A DNA stretch of 64,000 nt from Aliidiomarina haloalkalitolerans (GTDB lineage Bacteria; Pseudomonadota; Gammaproteobacteria; Enterobacterales; Alteromonadaceae). Under the pieces are notes generated by a model. It had not been told where the DNA came from. It saw only the letters and a program-made list of their open reading frames with translations, and searched no databases. The stretch spans positions 744,001 through 808,000 of the forward strand of contig NZ_PIPI01000001.1 in the NCBI RefSeq assembly GCF_003987315.1, given 5' to 3'. Positions 1 to 7,845 of this stretch are shown here, piece after piece. Position numbers and translations under genes: made by a program. Each line of letters starts with the position of its first letter. Within the stretch, counting starts at the first letter, position 1.

Positions 1-1108
1 AATCATGGCTTAAACCACCACCACCGTGGATTTGAATGGCATCATCGACGACGCTTTGCAACACACTTGGAATAACCGCTTTAATGCCAGCAATTTCACT
101 CATGGCCGCTTTCACGCCATGATTATCAATTACATTGGCAGTGTACATGGTATACAGACGCGCTTGGTCGATGGCCATGCGATGTTTCGCCACTTTAGTC
201 CCGTTGTCACCCAACTTCAACAGTGGCTGGCCAAACGCAACACGGTTCATTCCCCGCTTAATGAGCATCTCTAACGCACGCTCGGCGGCGCCTAACGCTC
301 GCATACAATGATGCACGCGCCCAGGGCCAAGGCGACCCTGAGCAATCGCAAAGCCGGCGCCTAGGCGTCCAATAACATTCTCCTTTGGCACGCGCACGTC
401 ATTAAAGCTCACTTCACCATGACCATACGGCGCGTCGTAGTCACCAAACACCGGCAACATCCGCTCAATTTTCACGCCAGCGGCATCCAGCGGAACTAAC
501 ACCATACTGTGACGTTGATACTTGTCCGCACTTGGGTCAGTTAAGCCCATGACAATCGCTATCTTCGCATGCGGGTGACCCAAACCGGTTGACCACCATT
601 TCGTGCCATTAATCACTACATCATCGCCATCAGCAATAATGGTCGTTTCCATATTCGTCGCATCGGAAGACGCAACCTGTGGTTCGGTCATCCCAAATAC
701 CGAACGAATTTCACCGCGCAGTAAAGGTTCCAGCCACGCTTTCTTTTGTGCTTCTGTACCAAAATGGTATAACACTTCCATATTGCCAGTGTCTGGGGCG
801 TTACAGTTAAATATCTCTGGGGCAATAATACTGCGCCCCATTTGCTCGGCAAGCGGCGCATATTCAACTGTCGACAGGCCTTTACCTAAGCGTGCGTCCG
901 GTAAAAACAAATTCCAAAGCCCTTCTTTTTTCGCCAGCTCTTTTAATTCTTCAACTTTGCTATGTACACGCCATTGCGTCCAATCACTATGCCCCTGCTG
1001 CGTGACATAATCGCGCAAAATTTGTTCTTCATAGGGCAGCACATGCTCCTGCATAAATGACTTTACGCGAGCAAGGTATTGCTGAGCATTCGGGTTCAAG
1101 CCAAACAT
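1..1108 (-). CDS. Acyl-CoA dehydrogenase, ACAD10/11-like (3' end outside window)
   Basis: FAD-dependent enzyme that would oxidise an acyl-CoA to the 2-enoyl-CoA and pass electrons to ETF. The protein begins MFGLNPNAQQYLARVKSFM and about 369 residues are visible. The N-terminal helical domain is followed by the FAD/substrate middle domain (FGMTEP, then a KWWSTG strand), and the visible part ends in the C-terminal helical domain at IHGGGGLS. The ATG at 1108 is preceded by AAGGAG. The sequence style matches the ACAD10/11 branch rather than short-chain or isovaleryl dehydrogenases; this is from memory of the family. It is divergent from the LysR gene at 1205, its likely regulator. Substrate is not determinable here. 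Confidence 0.9.
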   Translation of the reverse strand, partial: MFGLNPNAQQYLARVKSFMQEHVLPYEEQILRDYVTQQGHSDWTQWRVHSKVEELKELAKKEGLWNLFLPDARLGKGLSTVEYAPLAEQMGRSIIAPEIFNCNAPDTGNMEVLYHFGTEAQKKAWLEPLLRGEIRSVFGMTEPQVASSDATNMETTIIADGDDVVINGTKWWSTGLGHPHAKIAIVMGLTDPSADKYQRHSMVLVPLDAAGVKIERMLPVFGDYDAPYGHGEVSFNDVRVPKENVIGRLGAGFAIAQGRLGPGRVHHCMRALGAAERALEMLIKRGMNRVAFGQPLLKLGDNGTKVAKHRMAIDQARLYTMYTANVIDNHGVKAAMSEIAGIKAVIPSVLQSVVDDAIQIHGGGGLSHD

Positions 1109-1172
1109 TTTCGACTCCTTGGCGTATGTGCCAATTAAAAACAACTCGCCTCATGCTAATAACTCCACTAAC

Positions 1173-1208
1173 ATGAATAAAGTGAAATTTACTAAGGCAC
1201 TAACATGA
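1173..1208 (+). other. Possible 11-codon upstream ORF with duplicated start region
   Basis: A mini-ORF reading MNKVKFTKALT ends in a TGA that overlaps the ATG of the LysR gene (ATGA at 1205-1208). The 13-base string CACTAACATGAAT occurs at 1166-1178 and again at 1198-1210, so the start region of the regulator looks duplicated. The upstream copy lacks a ribosome binding site, while the downstream copy has AAGG at 1194-1197. The near-palindrome AGTGAAATTTACT at 1181-1193 lies inside and could be a LysR-type site. Translation is not shown. Confidence 0.25.
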
Positions 1209-2119
1209 ATGAAATTCACTTTCGTTTAGATCTCAATCTACTCCGTGTGCTGGTGGCTATCTATCGGGAAGGTCAGCTCAATCGCGCCGCTGCGGCATTA
1301 CACATCACGCCGTCAGCCATTAGCCATGCGCTGAAACGTTTGCGAGAGCATTTTAACGATCCATTATTCGAGCGCGACAACCGACGCATGCGCCCTACTG
1401 TTCTATGTGAAAAAATGCTACCCGAAATGCAGGAACTCCTTGCACGCATGACTAGCCTCGTCGAGCGCAGCCAAGACTTCCAGCCTATTCGCAGCTTGCG
1501 AACTTTTCGCCTTGGCATACCTGAAGCCATCGAAGCTGAACTGTTTCCCGTTGTGTATCGAAAATTAGTCAAGCTTGCGCCAAACTGTCGCTTCGAGAGC
1601 ATTGCGATACCCCATGCGCAGCTAGCCGATACGCTGCTGCAACGCCACGCTGATCTTGCGATTGACGTCGCCTTACCGATCGGCAGCCCAGTGCAGCAAC
1701 GGCCTCTATCACAAGAACCTTTTGTTGTTCTGCGGCGGGACAGCAACAAGGAACAATTAACCGTTAACAGCTACTTAGCCAGTCGCCATATTGCTGTATC
1801 GTCACGCGCCCGAGGCACCGTACTGGAAGATTATTTACTGCGGGAACTGGGTGTAGAGCGACAATTAGCGGTGCGCGTACAAAGTTACCAAACCGCCGCG
1901 AGCCTTTGTGCGTCCTCAAATGCGCTACTAACACTGCCAGAGCGTATCGCCGACCGCTTAGTTACCCAATTTCCACTGCGTAAATGGCCTGTCCCTTTGC
2001 CCATAGCGGACACGCGCTTACAACTTTATTGGCACGACGCTCATAGCGCTGACCCCGGCTTACAGTGGCTATTGAATAAAGTGACTGCCGTCTTATCACC
2101 GGCCATAAAAAAGCCGTGA
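1205..2119 (+). CDS. LysR-family transcriptional regulator
   Basis: A 304-residue protein of usual LysR length. The N-terminal winged helix-turn-helix (about residues 8-67, with LNRAAAALHITPSAISHALK) would bind DNA; the remainder is a periplasmic-binding-like effector domain. The gene is divergent from the acyl-CoA dehydrogenase, the classical arrangement for a LysR protein controlling its neighbour, so control of acyl-CoA oxidation is inferred. The effector is unknown. The start is the ATG after AAGG, which puts the helix-turn-helix at the expected distance from the N-terminus. The stop codon lies inside the hairpin at 2112-2137. Confidence 0.92.
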   Translation: MNEIHFRLDLNLLRVLVAIYREGQLNRAAAALHITPSAISHALKRLREHFNDPLFERDNRRMRPTVLCEKMLPEMQELLARMTSLVERSQDFQPIRSLRTFRLGIPEAIEAELFPVVYRKLVKLAPNCRFESIAIPHAQLADTLLQRHADLAIDVALPIGSPVQQRPLSQEPFVVLRRDSNKEQLTVNSYLASRHIAVSSRARGTVLEDYLLRELGVERQLAVRVQSYQTAASLCASSNALLTLPERIADRLVTQFPLRKWPVPLPIADTRLQLYWHDAHSADPGLQWLLNKVTAVLSPAIKKP

Positions 2120-2137
2120 CTTATTCAAATCACGGCT
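2107..2137 (-). terminator. Intrinsic terminator for the small minus-strand gene
   Basis: Arms AGCCGTGA (2112-2119) and TCACGGCT (2130-2137) form an 8-bp stem. On the minus strand the stem is followed by six T (2112-2107). It serves the gene at 2168-2356 and overlaps the last codon of the LysR gene. Confidence 0.8.
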
Positions 2138-2167
2138 GATAGCTTTGTTTTGGGGGGCATTTGCAGC

Positions 2168-2356
2168 TTAGTCGACTAGGTTACCAACACACATACGACA
2201 CTCACCTGCTTGTGCGGGTGCAGACGCTTCGACATACCGCATTTTGTGCCGTGCTGAACCACGGTTGCTCGACACTTGAAAAACGCGCTCCCGCGCAGCG
2301 GTTACCGGAACCGCCTCTGGCGTAGTTTGAGTTGTGCGTGCTTTGTTCGTGGTCAT
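2168..2356 (-). CDS. Small hypothetical protein with a CxxC motif
   Basis: A 62-residue basic, Ser/Thr/Ala-rich protein ending in ECRMCVGNLVD. I do not recognise the family. It is supported as a gene by a strong ribosome site (GGAGG, five bases before the ATG at 2356) and by an intrinsic terminator 31 bases past the stop. The CxxC could bind a metal or be redox active, but one such pair alone would need a partner or dimer. No signal peptide or membrane segment is seen. Confidence 0.6.
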   Translation of the reverse strand: MTTNKARTTQTTPEAVPVTAARERVFQVSSNRGSARHKMRYVEASAPAQAGECRMCVGNLVD

Positions 2357-2515
2357 AAGAGCCTCCGCTATGTGAATAGCCAGATATTAGAAGATCCTAA
2401 TTTAATATGCAAGTTTGCGAAACACCCTGTTACAAATTCGTCTCACGAATAACTATACCTTTTAGTCTTGCTGAACTATTTTAACTATATATCAACCAGA
2501 TAAAGGCTCTGTTTT

Positions 2516-3484
2516 ATGATGGCTTGGAAGACAAAAGCAACGTCAACCCTGTACGCAACTGTCCTTATTACGTCCACTGCTGTTACATTCGGGCTCCAGC
2601 ACGCAGTCGCTTCTGACCTGGCGGCTAACGAGCGCCCAGCGATAGAGCAACAAACAAGCAGCGGTCTCTGCAATGACGGTTCGTGTCGTCCTCATATTAT
2701 GATGTTGCATCGGCAATCACGCTACGGTGACCTGACGTCCATGTCTATTCTGGCGATGCTGTATGTTACCGGCGATGGTGTCGAGCAAGACATTGAGCGT
2801 GGTGTAGGCTGGATGAAACGTGCTGCTAGCGGTGGTAACCCCATGGCAAACTTCACTCTTGCAACTTGGTATCGCCAAGGAACATTTGTTGAGCAAGACG
2901 CAGCCGAAGCCGATCGCTATTTACAACATGGCGTTGACCATCAATACGCCCCAGCCCAATACCAAAAAGCATTACAACTGTATATGGAGCAAAGTGATGA
3001 AAGCACAGCTGCCGCTAATCAGCTCCTTGAGGCTGCAGCACAACGTGGGTCTGCACCGGCTATGTTCTTACTGGCGCGACTCAAGTTAAACGGCCAGCTA
3101 TTTGAGTATGATCTTGAAGGTGCGACGCGTTTACTGCAACGTCTCAGCGTCAATGGCCATACCGAAGCTCGTGCGTTGTCGCGACAAGTTATTGCACAAC
3201 TGCAACAGCAAGCTCGAGATGAAAAACAAGATGAGGCTGAATTGCAGATCGCCAAGCAATTGCAAGAGGCACTCGACATTGAACGGATTAGCGTCGTTGG
3301 AACACCGCTTTGGGGTCGCACAGAATCAGCCATCGCCAATGTCACCTTTCAACGTGACGCATTGTTTAATCGAGGTACCATGTTCAGAATTCGCTCACAG
3401 GAATGTGACTTCGGCACTAACTGCGCCAGTGTGCGACCAAATTCGCGCCATAGTGACTTGTTTGATGTCTTGAACGACCAATAG
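2516..3484 (+). CDS. Secreted Sel1-repeat (TPR-like) protein
   Basis: A 322-residue protein with an N-terminal signal-like hydrophobic segment (about residues 9-32) followed by Sel1-type helical repeats: A-x-L-Y-x-x-G-x-G-V-x-x-D near residues 80-92, then A-x-W-Y-x-x-G around 117-124 and two weaker copies to about residue 220. Sel1 repeats mediate protein-protein contacts. The region from about 225 to 260 is rich in Gln/Glu/Lys and likely coiled coil; the C-terminal 70 residues are unassigned and include two Cys near the end. Periplasmic or cell-envelope location is inferred. It sits alone with no obvious operon partner. Two ATG codons occur in tandem at the start and the choice between them is uncertain. 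Confidence 0.8.
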   Translation: MMAWKTKATSTLYATVLITSTAVTFGLQHAVASDLAANERPAIEQQTSSGLCNDGSCRPHIMMLHRQSRYGDLTSMSILAMLYVTGDGVEQDIERGVGWMKRAASGGNPMANFTLATWYRQGTFVEQDAAEADRYLQHGVDHQYAPAQYQKALQLYMEQSDESTAAANQLLEAAAQRGSAPAMFLLARLKLNGQLFEYDLEGATRLLQRLSVNGHTEARALSRQVIAQLQQQARDEKQDEAELQIAKQLQEALDIERISVVGTPLWGRTESAIANVTFQRDALFNRGTMFRIRSQECDFGTNCASVRPNSRHSDLFDVLNDQ

Positions 3485-3505
3485 CGTTGCAGCCGCTGTC
3501 CACCG

Positions 3506-3667
3506 TCAGTTCCGCAAGCTGACAAAACCAAAGGCGGCTTTACGCGGGTATGTTAAAGGCATCCGAGCGCTGGTCACACCCAGTTCAACTGAAACCTGAC
3601 GCTGCCGCAACTGAGCATCCACTTTGAAGGCCGACTGGATCATCACATAGACCTATGAAAACTTGGC
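3506..3667 (-). other. Open tail of unknown coding origin next to IS relic
   Basis: On the minus strand a frame of about 44 codons without an initiator runs from the IS-end copy to a TGA at 3506-3508, translating to text such as FKVDAQLRQRQVSVELGVTS. It looks protein-like and could be the 3' end of a gene cut by the insertion element. I do not recognise it, and it may be chance. Confidence 0.2.
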
Positions 3668-3839
3668 TGACACAGAATATTGAACACCCTCTTAGGATAC
3701 CGTCTTTACCAGTAAGGTCTTTGCCTTCACGCAATTGCTTTAAGGCGGCTTCCATATCGAAGTTTGGTTTGGTCATGTAGTGTCATCTCGTTTTTGCTTA
3801 GTTTATCGAAATGACACAGAATTCTGAACACTACCCCTC
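3668..3839 (-). mobile_element. IS256-family relic with two same-orientation end copies
   Basis: Two similar strings TGACACAGAAT..TGAACAC lie at 3668-3687 and 3812-3831. They resemble the terminal repeat of an IS256-family element but face the same way, not inward. Between them is only the first part of a transposase gene. The structure is a deletion remnant or a junction of two element copies, not a functional element. Confidence 0.65.
3692..3776 (-). pseudogene. IS256-family transposase, N-terminal fragment
   Basis: The ATG at 3776 opens a frame beginning MTKPNFDMEAALKQLREGK, which is the typical opening of IS256-type (mutator family) transposases. The similarity stops after about 28 codons at a second terminal-repeat copy, so the DDE catalytic domain is absent. 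No activity is possible from this copy. Confidence 0.75.
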
Positions 3840-3849
3840 TCGCTGCCAA

Positions 3850-4350
3850 CTAACCTTTCGATAAACTCTTGTTGAAGTAACTGAACGGGTTTACATGTAA
3901 AGCACCATCTTTAGTGTGTTTGTCCAGGACTTCTCGAACGCTTAAGTCGGATTTATACATCATTTGAATGCGATATATACGCTTCTCTAAATCATGAAAA
4001 TCCATTAAATAACGCTGGGCACCTTTCGAAAATGAAACTATTTTCACTTTGATAAATTGCTTAGACAACTCCTCTCCATGGACGTTTTTTATGATTCTAT
4101 TTTCAAAGTCGATGATTAAATCTCGAGGGGATGATACATATTTAATTACATATTGGAGCAAAAGATATCCAATGCATAAGATAAAAACAACGCAAGCATA
4201 ATATATTTTTTCAACCGAAACTAACGTTTCGGTGCTTGTTGGTATTATCAAAAATCCACCGACATCCATGACGTGTATTGCAAAAAACAAGCTTCCTAAA
4301 GCGGGGGAGATACCGATTAGAAACGCTAACTTAGACTTCCTTAGATTCAT
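3850..4350 (-). CDS. Unknown two-helix membrane protein, candidate immunity protein
   Basis: A 166-residue protein with two membrane segments (about residues 8-34 and 47-68) and a charged cytoplasmic C-terminal half rich in Lys, Asp and Tyr. The ribosome site AAGAGG lies five bases before the ATG. I do not recognise the family. It follows immediately after the Rhs/YD remnant on the same strand, the place where polymorphic-toxin systems carry a cognate immunity gene; that role is inference from position only. Codon use looks more AT-rich than the flanking TCA genes, fitting acquired DNA. Confidence 0.65.
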   Translation of the reverse strand: MNLRKSKLAFLIGISPALGSLFFAIHVMDVGGFLIIPTSTETLVSVEKIYYACVVFILCIGYLLLQYVIKYVSSPRDLIIDFENRIIKNVHGEELSKQFIKVKIVSFSKGAQRYLMDFHDLEKRIYRIQMMYKSDLSVREVLDKHTKDGALHVNPFSYFNKSLSKG

Positions 4351-4400
4351 GTTAACCTCTTTATTTAAATCCTGAATTCAGGTATAATTAAATTTTTTCA

Positions 4401-5470
4401 TTAACGCAATAAACTCCCACAAGTAGCCAGCGCAACTACCATACCTAATCCTACAATACCTTGAGTTCCTCCAAAGATAGCTGCTGGTGAATAATTTCTT
4501 CTGCTTTACTATCGCCGGGAACCGGGCATATACCACTTACTGCATTCCCATCTGCGTCAGTAGAACACATTCCAGTAGGATCATTCGAATAGAAGCGTCC
4601 GATGACTGGGTCATAATATCGTGCCTGCATATAATTCAGACCCGTGGCCGCATCACGAATATGTCCCGTATACCCTGCTTGGTTGTCGTTCGCACTGATA
4701 CTCTGAAGCTCTTCACCAAATGGCGTGTATTGCTCACGCCATTGCACTGCCCCACTGCTATCCGTCCCGCTTTGCGCACTACCCAAGATATCAGGGTGTA
4801 AGTAGGTTATATCATTATTTTTAATGCGTGCGAGTGTTCCCTGCGGACCGACAAGATAGTCCGTTAGTTCATTTGCCGTTACTGCATCGATGTGAACCAG
4901 TACCCCAGCACGGTCATACACTGAATAAACGGTGTTGCCATTTATTTCTTGTTTCACTCGCTTAAAATGGCCGTCGTATCGGTAGCTGCCATCGGCGCTT
5001 CCAATGCCATTGGCGGCTCCAGTGATTGCGACCGGCTGCTCTGACCTATCATAAACGAATTGCAACTGACCGGCAGTTGTTACATTGCCGCGGGCGTCAT
5101 ATTCGAAATCCCGAGTCCCGTTCCAGCCGCTGTCCACACTGCCGGTCAGGCGATTTTGCCTGTCATAATGAAGTGTTACTGTGCGCGCCTAAGGTTTGGG
5201 TGAACTGCTGAGCATTGCCATAGGTCATCGCTGTTACTTGCCCCGACGGCTGGTAGCCTACCTGCGAAAGGACGGTTTGCCAAGCGAATAAGCGCTAGAT
5301 GACTGGTCTGTTTGGTACTGGTAATCGGTTGTATACGTATCGCCATCACGCGACTGAATCACTGAGGACAACTGAACGTGTCGTGCACTTGACAGCGGTC
5401 GGAATGTCGACCGCCGACAGCGTTTTCGATTGAACTGACATGGCTCGCTGCGGACGTTAGCATGGGATTC
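4401..5470 (-). pseudogene. Rhs/YD-repeat protein remnant, frameshifted
   Basis: The longest intact frame (4451-5137) encodes 228 residues with YD-type repeats (EYDARGNVT, FVYDRSEQP, YRYDGHFKR, YSVYDRAGV) and the Rhs core end LNYMQARYYDPVIGRFYSNDP. Upstream, coding similarity continues in other frames: TVTLHYDRQNRLTGSVD to about 5185, WQTVLSQVGYQPSGQ to about 5290, and HVQLSSVIQSRDGDTYTTDY to about 5410. At least two or three frameshifts therefore break the gene. At the 3' end an alternative frame (4505-4401) gives a hydrophobic tail, GIVGLGMVVALATC. Rhs proteins are large surface or secreted shells that carry C-terminal toxins; this one is a truncated relic of about 1 kb. Confidence 0.8.
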
Positions 5471-5603
5471 CCTTATCAGCTCACTTTGATGAATCTTATT
5501 AAATCCAACCTACAGCAGCCGGTACAAAAGCGCAATAACGAATATGCGCGAGATAAGGAGCTACGCAGTATCAATCAAAGTGAAAATGGGAAATGGCGGC
5601 AAT

Positions 5604-5635
5604 AAAAATGCCAGTCAGCAGAAACTGACTGGCAT
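5604..5635 (-). terminator. Intrinsic terminator of the suc operon
   Basis: ATGCCAGTCAG (5608-5618) pairs perfectly with CTGACTGGCAT (5625-5635), an 11-bp stem with a six-base loop, followed by a T run on the minus strand. It lies 40 bases past the sucD stop. Confidence 0.9.
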
Positions 5636-5674
5636 TAGCCCAAAGGCGCTTTTTATTTGGCGAAAGCTTTAAGC

Positions 5675-6547
5675 TTACCAGCCAGTTTTCTCGCGTAACG
5701 CTTTACCGATATCGGCAAGGCTGCGAACGGTTTTAACACCAGCAGCCTCAAGCGCAGCAAATTTCTCGTCAGCAGTACCTTTACCACCAGAGATAATTGC
5801 ACCGGCGTGGCCCATGCGCTTACCTGGAGGAGCAGTAACACCTGCGATGTAAGAAACCACTGGCTTAGTTACATTGTTTTTAATGTATTCAGCCGCTTCT
5901 TCTTCTGCTGTTCCGCCGATTTCACCGATCATGACGATCGCTTCAGTTTTCGGATCTTTCTCGAACATCTCTAGGATATCGATGAAGTTAGAACCAGGGA
6001 TCGGGTCACCGCCGATACCAACACAGGTCGACTGGCCAAACCCTTCGTCAGTGGTTTGTTTCACTGCTTCGTACGTCAACGTACCTGAGCGAGAAACGAT
6101 ACCAACTTTACCTGGCTTGTGGATGTGACCTGGCATGATACCGATTTTACATTCACCTGGAGTAATAACACCCGGGCAGTTTGGACCGATCATACGCACG
6201 CCTTTGTGCGTTAGGTATTCTTTCACGTAGAGCATGTCTAACGTTGGGATACCTTCAGTAATACACACGATCAATTCGATACCTGCGTCAGCAGCTTCGA
6301 TGATTGAGTCTTTACAGAATGGTGCTGGAACGTAAATAACTGATGCAGTTGCACCTGTTGCTGCGACCGCTTCTTTTACTGTGTTGAATACTGGTAAATC
6401 TAAGTGCGTTTGACCGCCTTTACCAGGAGTTACACCGCCAACCATTTGTGTGCCGTAGGCAATCGCTTGCTCAGAGTGGAAAGTACCCTGACCACCGGTG
6501 AAACCTTGGCAGATAACTTTGGTGTTTTTATCGATCAAGATAGACAT
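5675..6547 (-). CDS. sucD: Succinyl-CoA synthetase, alpha subunit
   Basis: With SucC it makes succinate, ATP or GTP and CoA from succinyl-CoA in the TCA cycle (cytoplasm). The 290 residues match the family length. The N-terminal CoA-binding Rossmann fold includes [14 protein letters not shown], and the phosphohistidine loop near residue 247 reads [18 protein letters not shown], with His as the phosphorylated residue. The ATG shares one base with the sucC stop (TAATG), so translation is coupled. It is last in the suc operon and followed by an intrinsic terminator. Confidence 0.98.
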   Translation of the reverse strand: MSILIDKNTKVICQGFTGGQGTFHSEQAIAYGTQMVGGVTPGKGGQTHLDLPVFNTVKEAVAATGATASVIYVPAPFCKDSIIEAADAGIELIVCITEGIPTLDMLYVKEYLTHKGVRMIGPNCPGVITPGECKIGIMPGHIHKPGKVGIVSRSGTLTYEAVKQTTDEGFGQSTCVGIGGDPIPGSNFIDILEMFEKDPKTEAIVMIGEIGGTAEEEAAEYIKNNVTKPVVSYIAGVTAPPGKRMGHAGAIISGGKGTADEKFAALEAAGVKTVRSLADIGKALREKTGW

Positions 6548-7713
6548 TATTGACCTCCGGCTGCAGCAACTACTTTCTGAGCTGCGTCTGTCAGGCTGGT
6601 AGCTGCTTGAATGTTCAAGCCGCTCTCGGCTAATTTCTGCGCACCTAGTTCTGCGTTGTTACCTTCAAGGCGAACAACAACTGGAACTTTAACGCCAACT
6701 TCTTCAACGGCACCGATGATACCTTCAGCGATCATGTCACAACGGACGATGCCACCGAAGATGTTTACGAATACTGCTTTAACGTTGTCGTCAGACAAGA
6801 TGATTTTGAACGCTTCCGTCACACGCTCTTTAGTTGCTCCGCCACCAACGTCAAGGAAGTTAGCTGGCTCACCGCCGCTTAACTTAACGATGTCCATGGT
6901 ACCCATTGCAAGGCCAGCACCGTTAACCATACAGCCGATGTTACCGTCAAGGGCAACATAGTTCAGTTCGAACTTAGCAGCGTGAGCTTCACGAGCGTCT
7001 TCTTGTGAAGGATCGTGCATCTCTTTGATTTTTGGTTGACGATACATCGCATTGCTGTCGATGTTGATTTTACCGTCAAGGCAATGCAAGTTGCCTTCGT
7101 CAGTAATAACCAATGGGTTGATTTCTAACAGTGCGAAGTCATACTGTTCGAACATCTTCGCCAAACCTAAGAAGATTTTTGTGAACTGCTTCACTTGCTC
7201 TGGGTTTAAGCCCAGTTGGAAAGCAAGGTCACGACCTTGGAAAGGCTGAGGGCCTACCGTTGGGTCGATGATTGCTTTTAGAATTTTTTCCGGGGTTTCT
7301 TCTGCAACCTTCTCGATTTCCACACCACCTTCAGTTGATGCCAGGAAAACGATCTTACGGGTAGCACGGTCAACCACTGCGCCTAGATAAAGTTCTTTGT
7401 CGATATCAGTGCAGCTTTCAACCAGAATTTTTGCAACTGGCTGGCCATTGGCGTCAGTTTGATAAGTCACTAGGTTTTTGCCAACCCAGTTCTCAGCAAA
7501 TGCACGTACTTCATCAAGGCTGCTTACCAGCTTCACACCGCCCGCTTTACCGCGGCCACCAGCGTGTACCTGACATTTAACAACCCACTTGTCGCCACCA
7601 ATTTTCTTGGCCGCTTCGACAGCTTCTTCTGGAGTGTCGACCGCGAAGCCTTCAGAGACTGGCAGTCCAAACTCTCTGAACAGCTGTTTTGCTTGATACT
7701 CATGCAAATTCAT
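6547..7713 (-). CDS. sucC: Succinyl-CoA synthetase, beta subunit
   Basis: Beta subunit of the SucCD ligase, carrying the ATP-grasp nucleotide domain (N-terminal about 240 residues: [16 protein letters not shown], then [12 protein letters not shown]) and the C-terminal CoA-ligase domain ([17 protein letters not shown]). The 388 residues equal the E. coli length. The gene lies 132 bases after sucB, a gap filled by two hairpins (7745-7762 and 7809-7836), and overlaps sucD by one base. Confidence 0.98.
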   Translation of the reverse strand: MNLHEYQAKQLFREFGLPVSEGFAVDTPEEAVEAAKKIGGDKWVVKCQVHAGGRGKAGGVKLVSSLDEVRAFAENWVGKNLVTYQTDANGQPVAKILVESCTDIDKELYLGAVVDRATRKIVFLASTEGGVEIEKVAEETPEKILKAIIDPTVGPQPFQGRDLAFQLGLNPEQVKQFTKIFLGLAKMFEQYDFALLEINPLVITDEGNLHCLDGKINIDSNAMYRQPKIKEMHDPSQEDAREAHAAKFELNYVALDGNIGCMVNGAGLAMGTMDIVKLSGGEPANFLDVGGGATKERVTEAFKIILSDDNVKAVFVNIFGGIVRCDMIAEGIIGAVEEVGVKVPVVVRLEGNNAELGAQKLAESGLNIQAATSLTDAAQKVVAAAGGQ

Positions 7714-7744
7714 GATGCTTATTCCGTTTGTTCATTCAAAACGA

Positions 7745-7762
7745 AAGCAGCCGAGGCTGCTT
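7745..7762 (-). promoter_or_regulatory. Hairpin in the sucB-sucC intercistronic gap
   Basis: AAGCAGC (7745-7751) pairs with GCTGCTT (7756-7762) around a four-base loop. There is no T run, so it is more likely an RNA-stability or processing element than a terminator. Confidence 0.4.
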
Positions 7763-7808
7763 ACCCGATTTTCGCGCGGGATTATACGTTTTTCCCGCCC
7801 AAAATAAC

Positions 7809-7836
7809 AGCGGCAGTCAGAAATTAGACTGCCGCT
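7809..7836 (-). promoter_or_regulatory. Strong hairpin just after sucB
   Basis: AGCGGCAGTC (7809-7818) and GACTGCCGCT (7827-7836) form a perfect 10-bp stem with an eight-base loop, nine bases past the sucB stop. On the minus strand it is followed by GTTATTTT, a poor T tract. It may be a 3'-end-protecting structure or a weak attenuator that lowers sucCD relative to sucAB. Confidence 0.5.
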
Positions 7837-7845
7837 CGAGTGCTA

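Noticed and set aside
603-1010. 135-codon plus-strand frame
   Set aside because: Antisense to the clear acyl-CoA dehydrogenase coding sequence.
1273-1749. 158-codon minus-strand frame
   Set aside because: Arg/Ser-rich shadow of the LysR gene.
3102-3473. 123-codon plus-strand frame within the Sel1 gene
   Set aside because: Alternate-frame shadow; the Sel1 repeats and signal peptide are in the other frame.
5462-5605. 47-codon plus-strand ORF after the Rhs remnant
   Set aside because: No ribosome site and partly antisense to Rhs-derived sequence; its hydrophilic composition is suggestive but not enough to call a gene.
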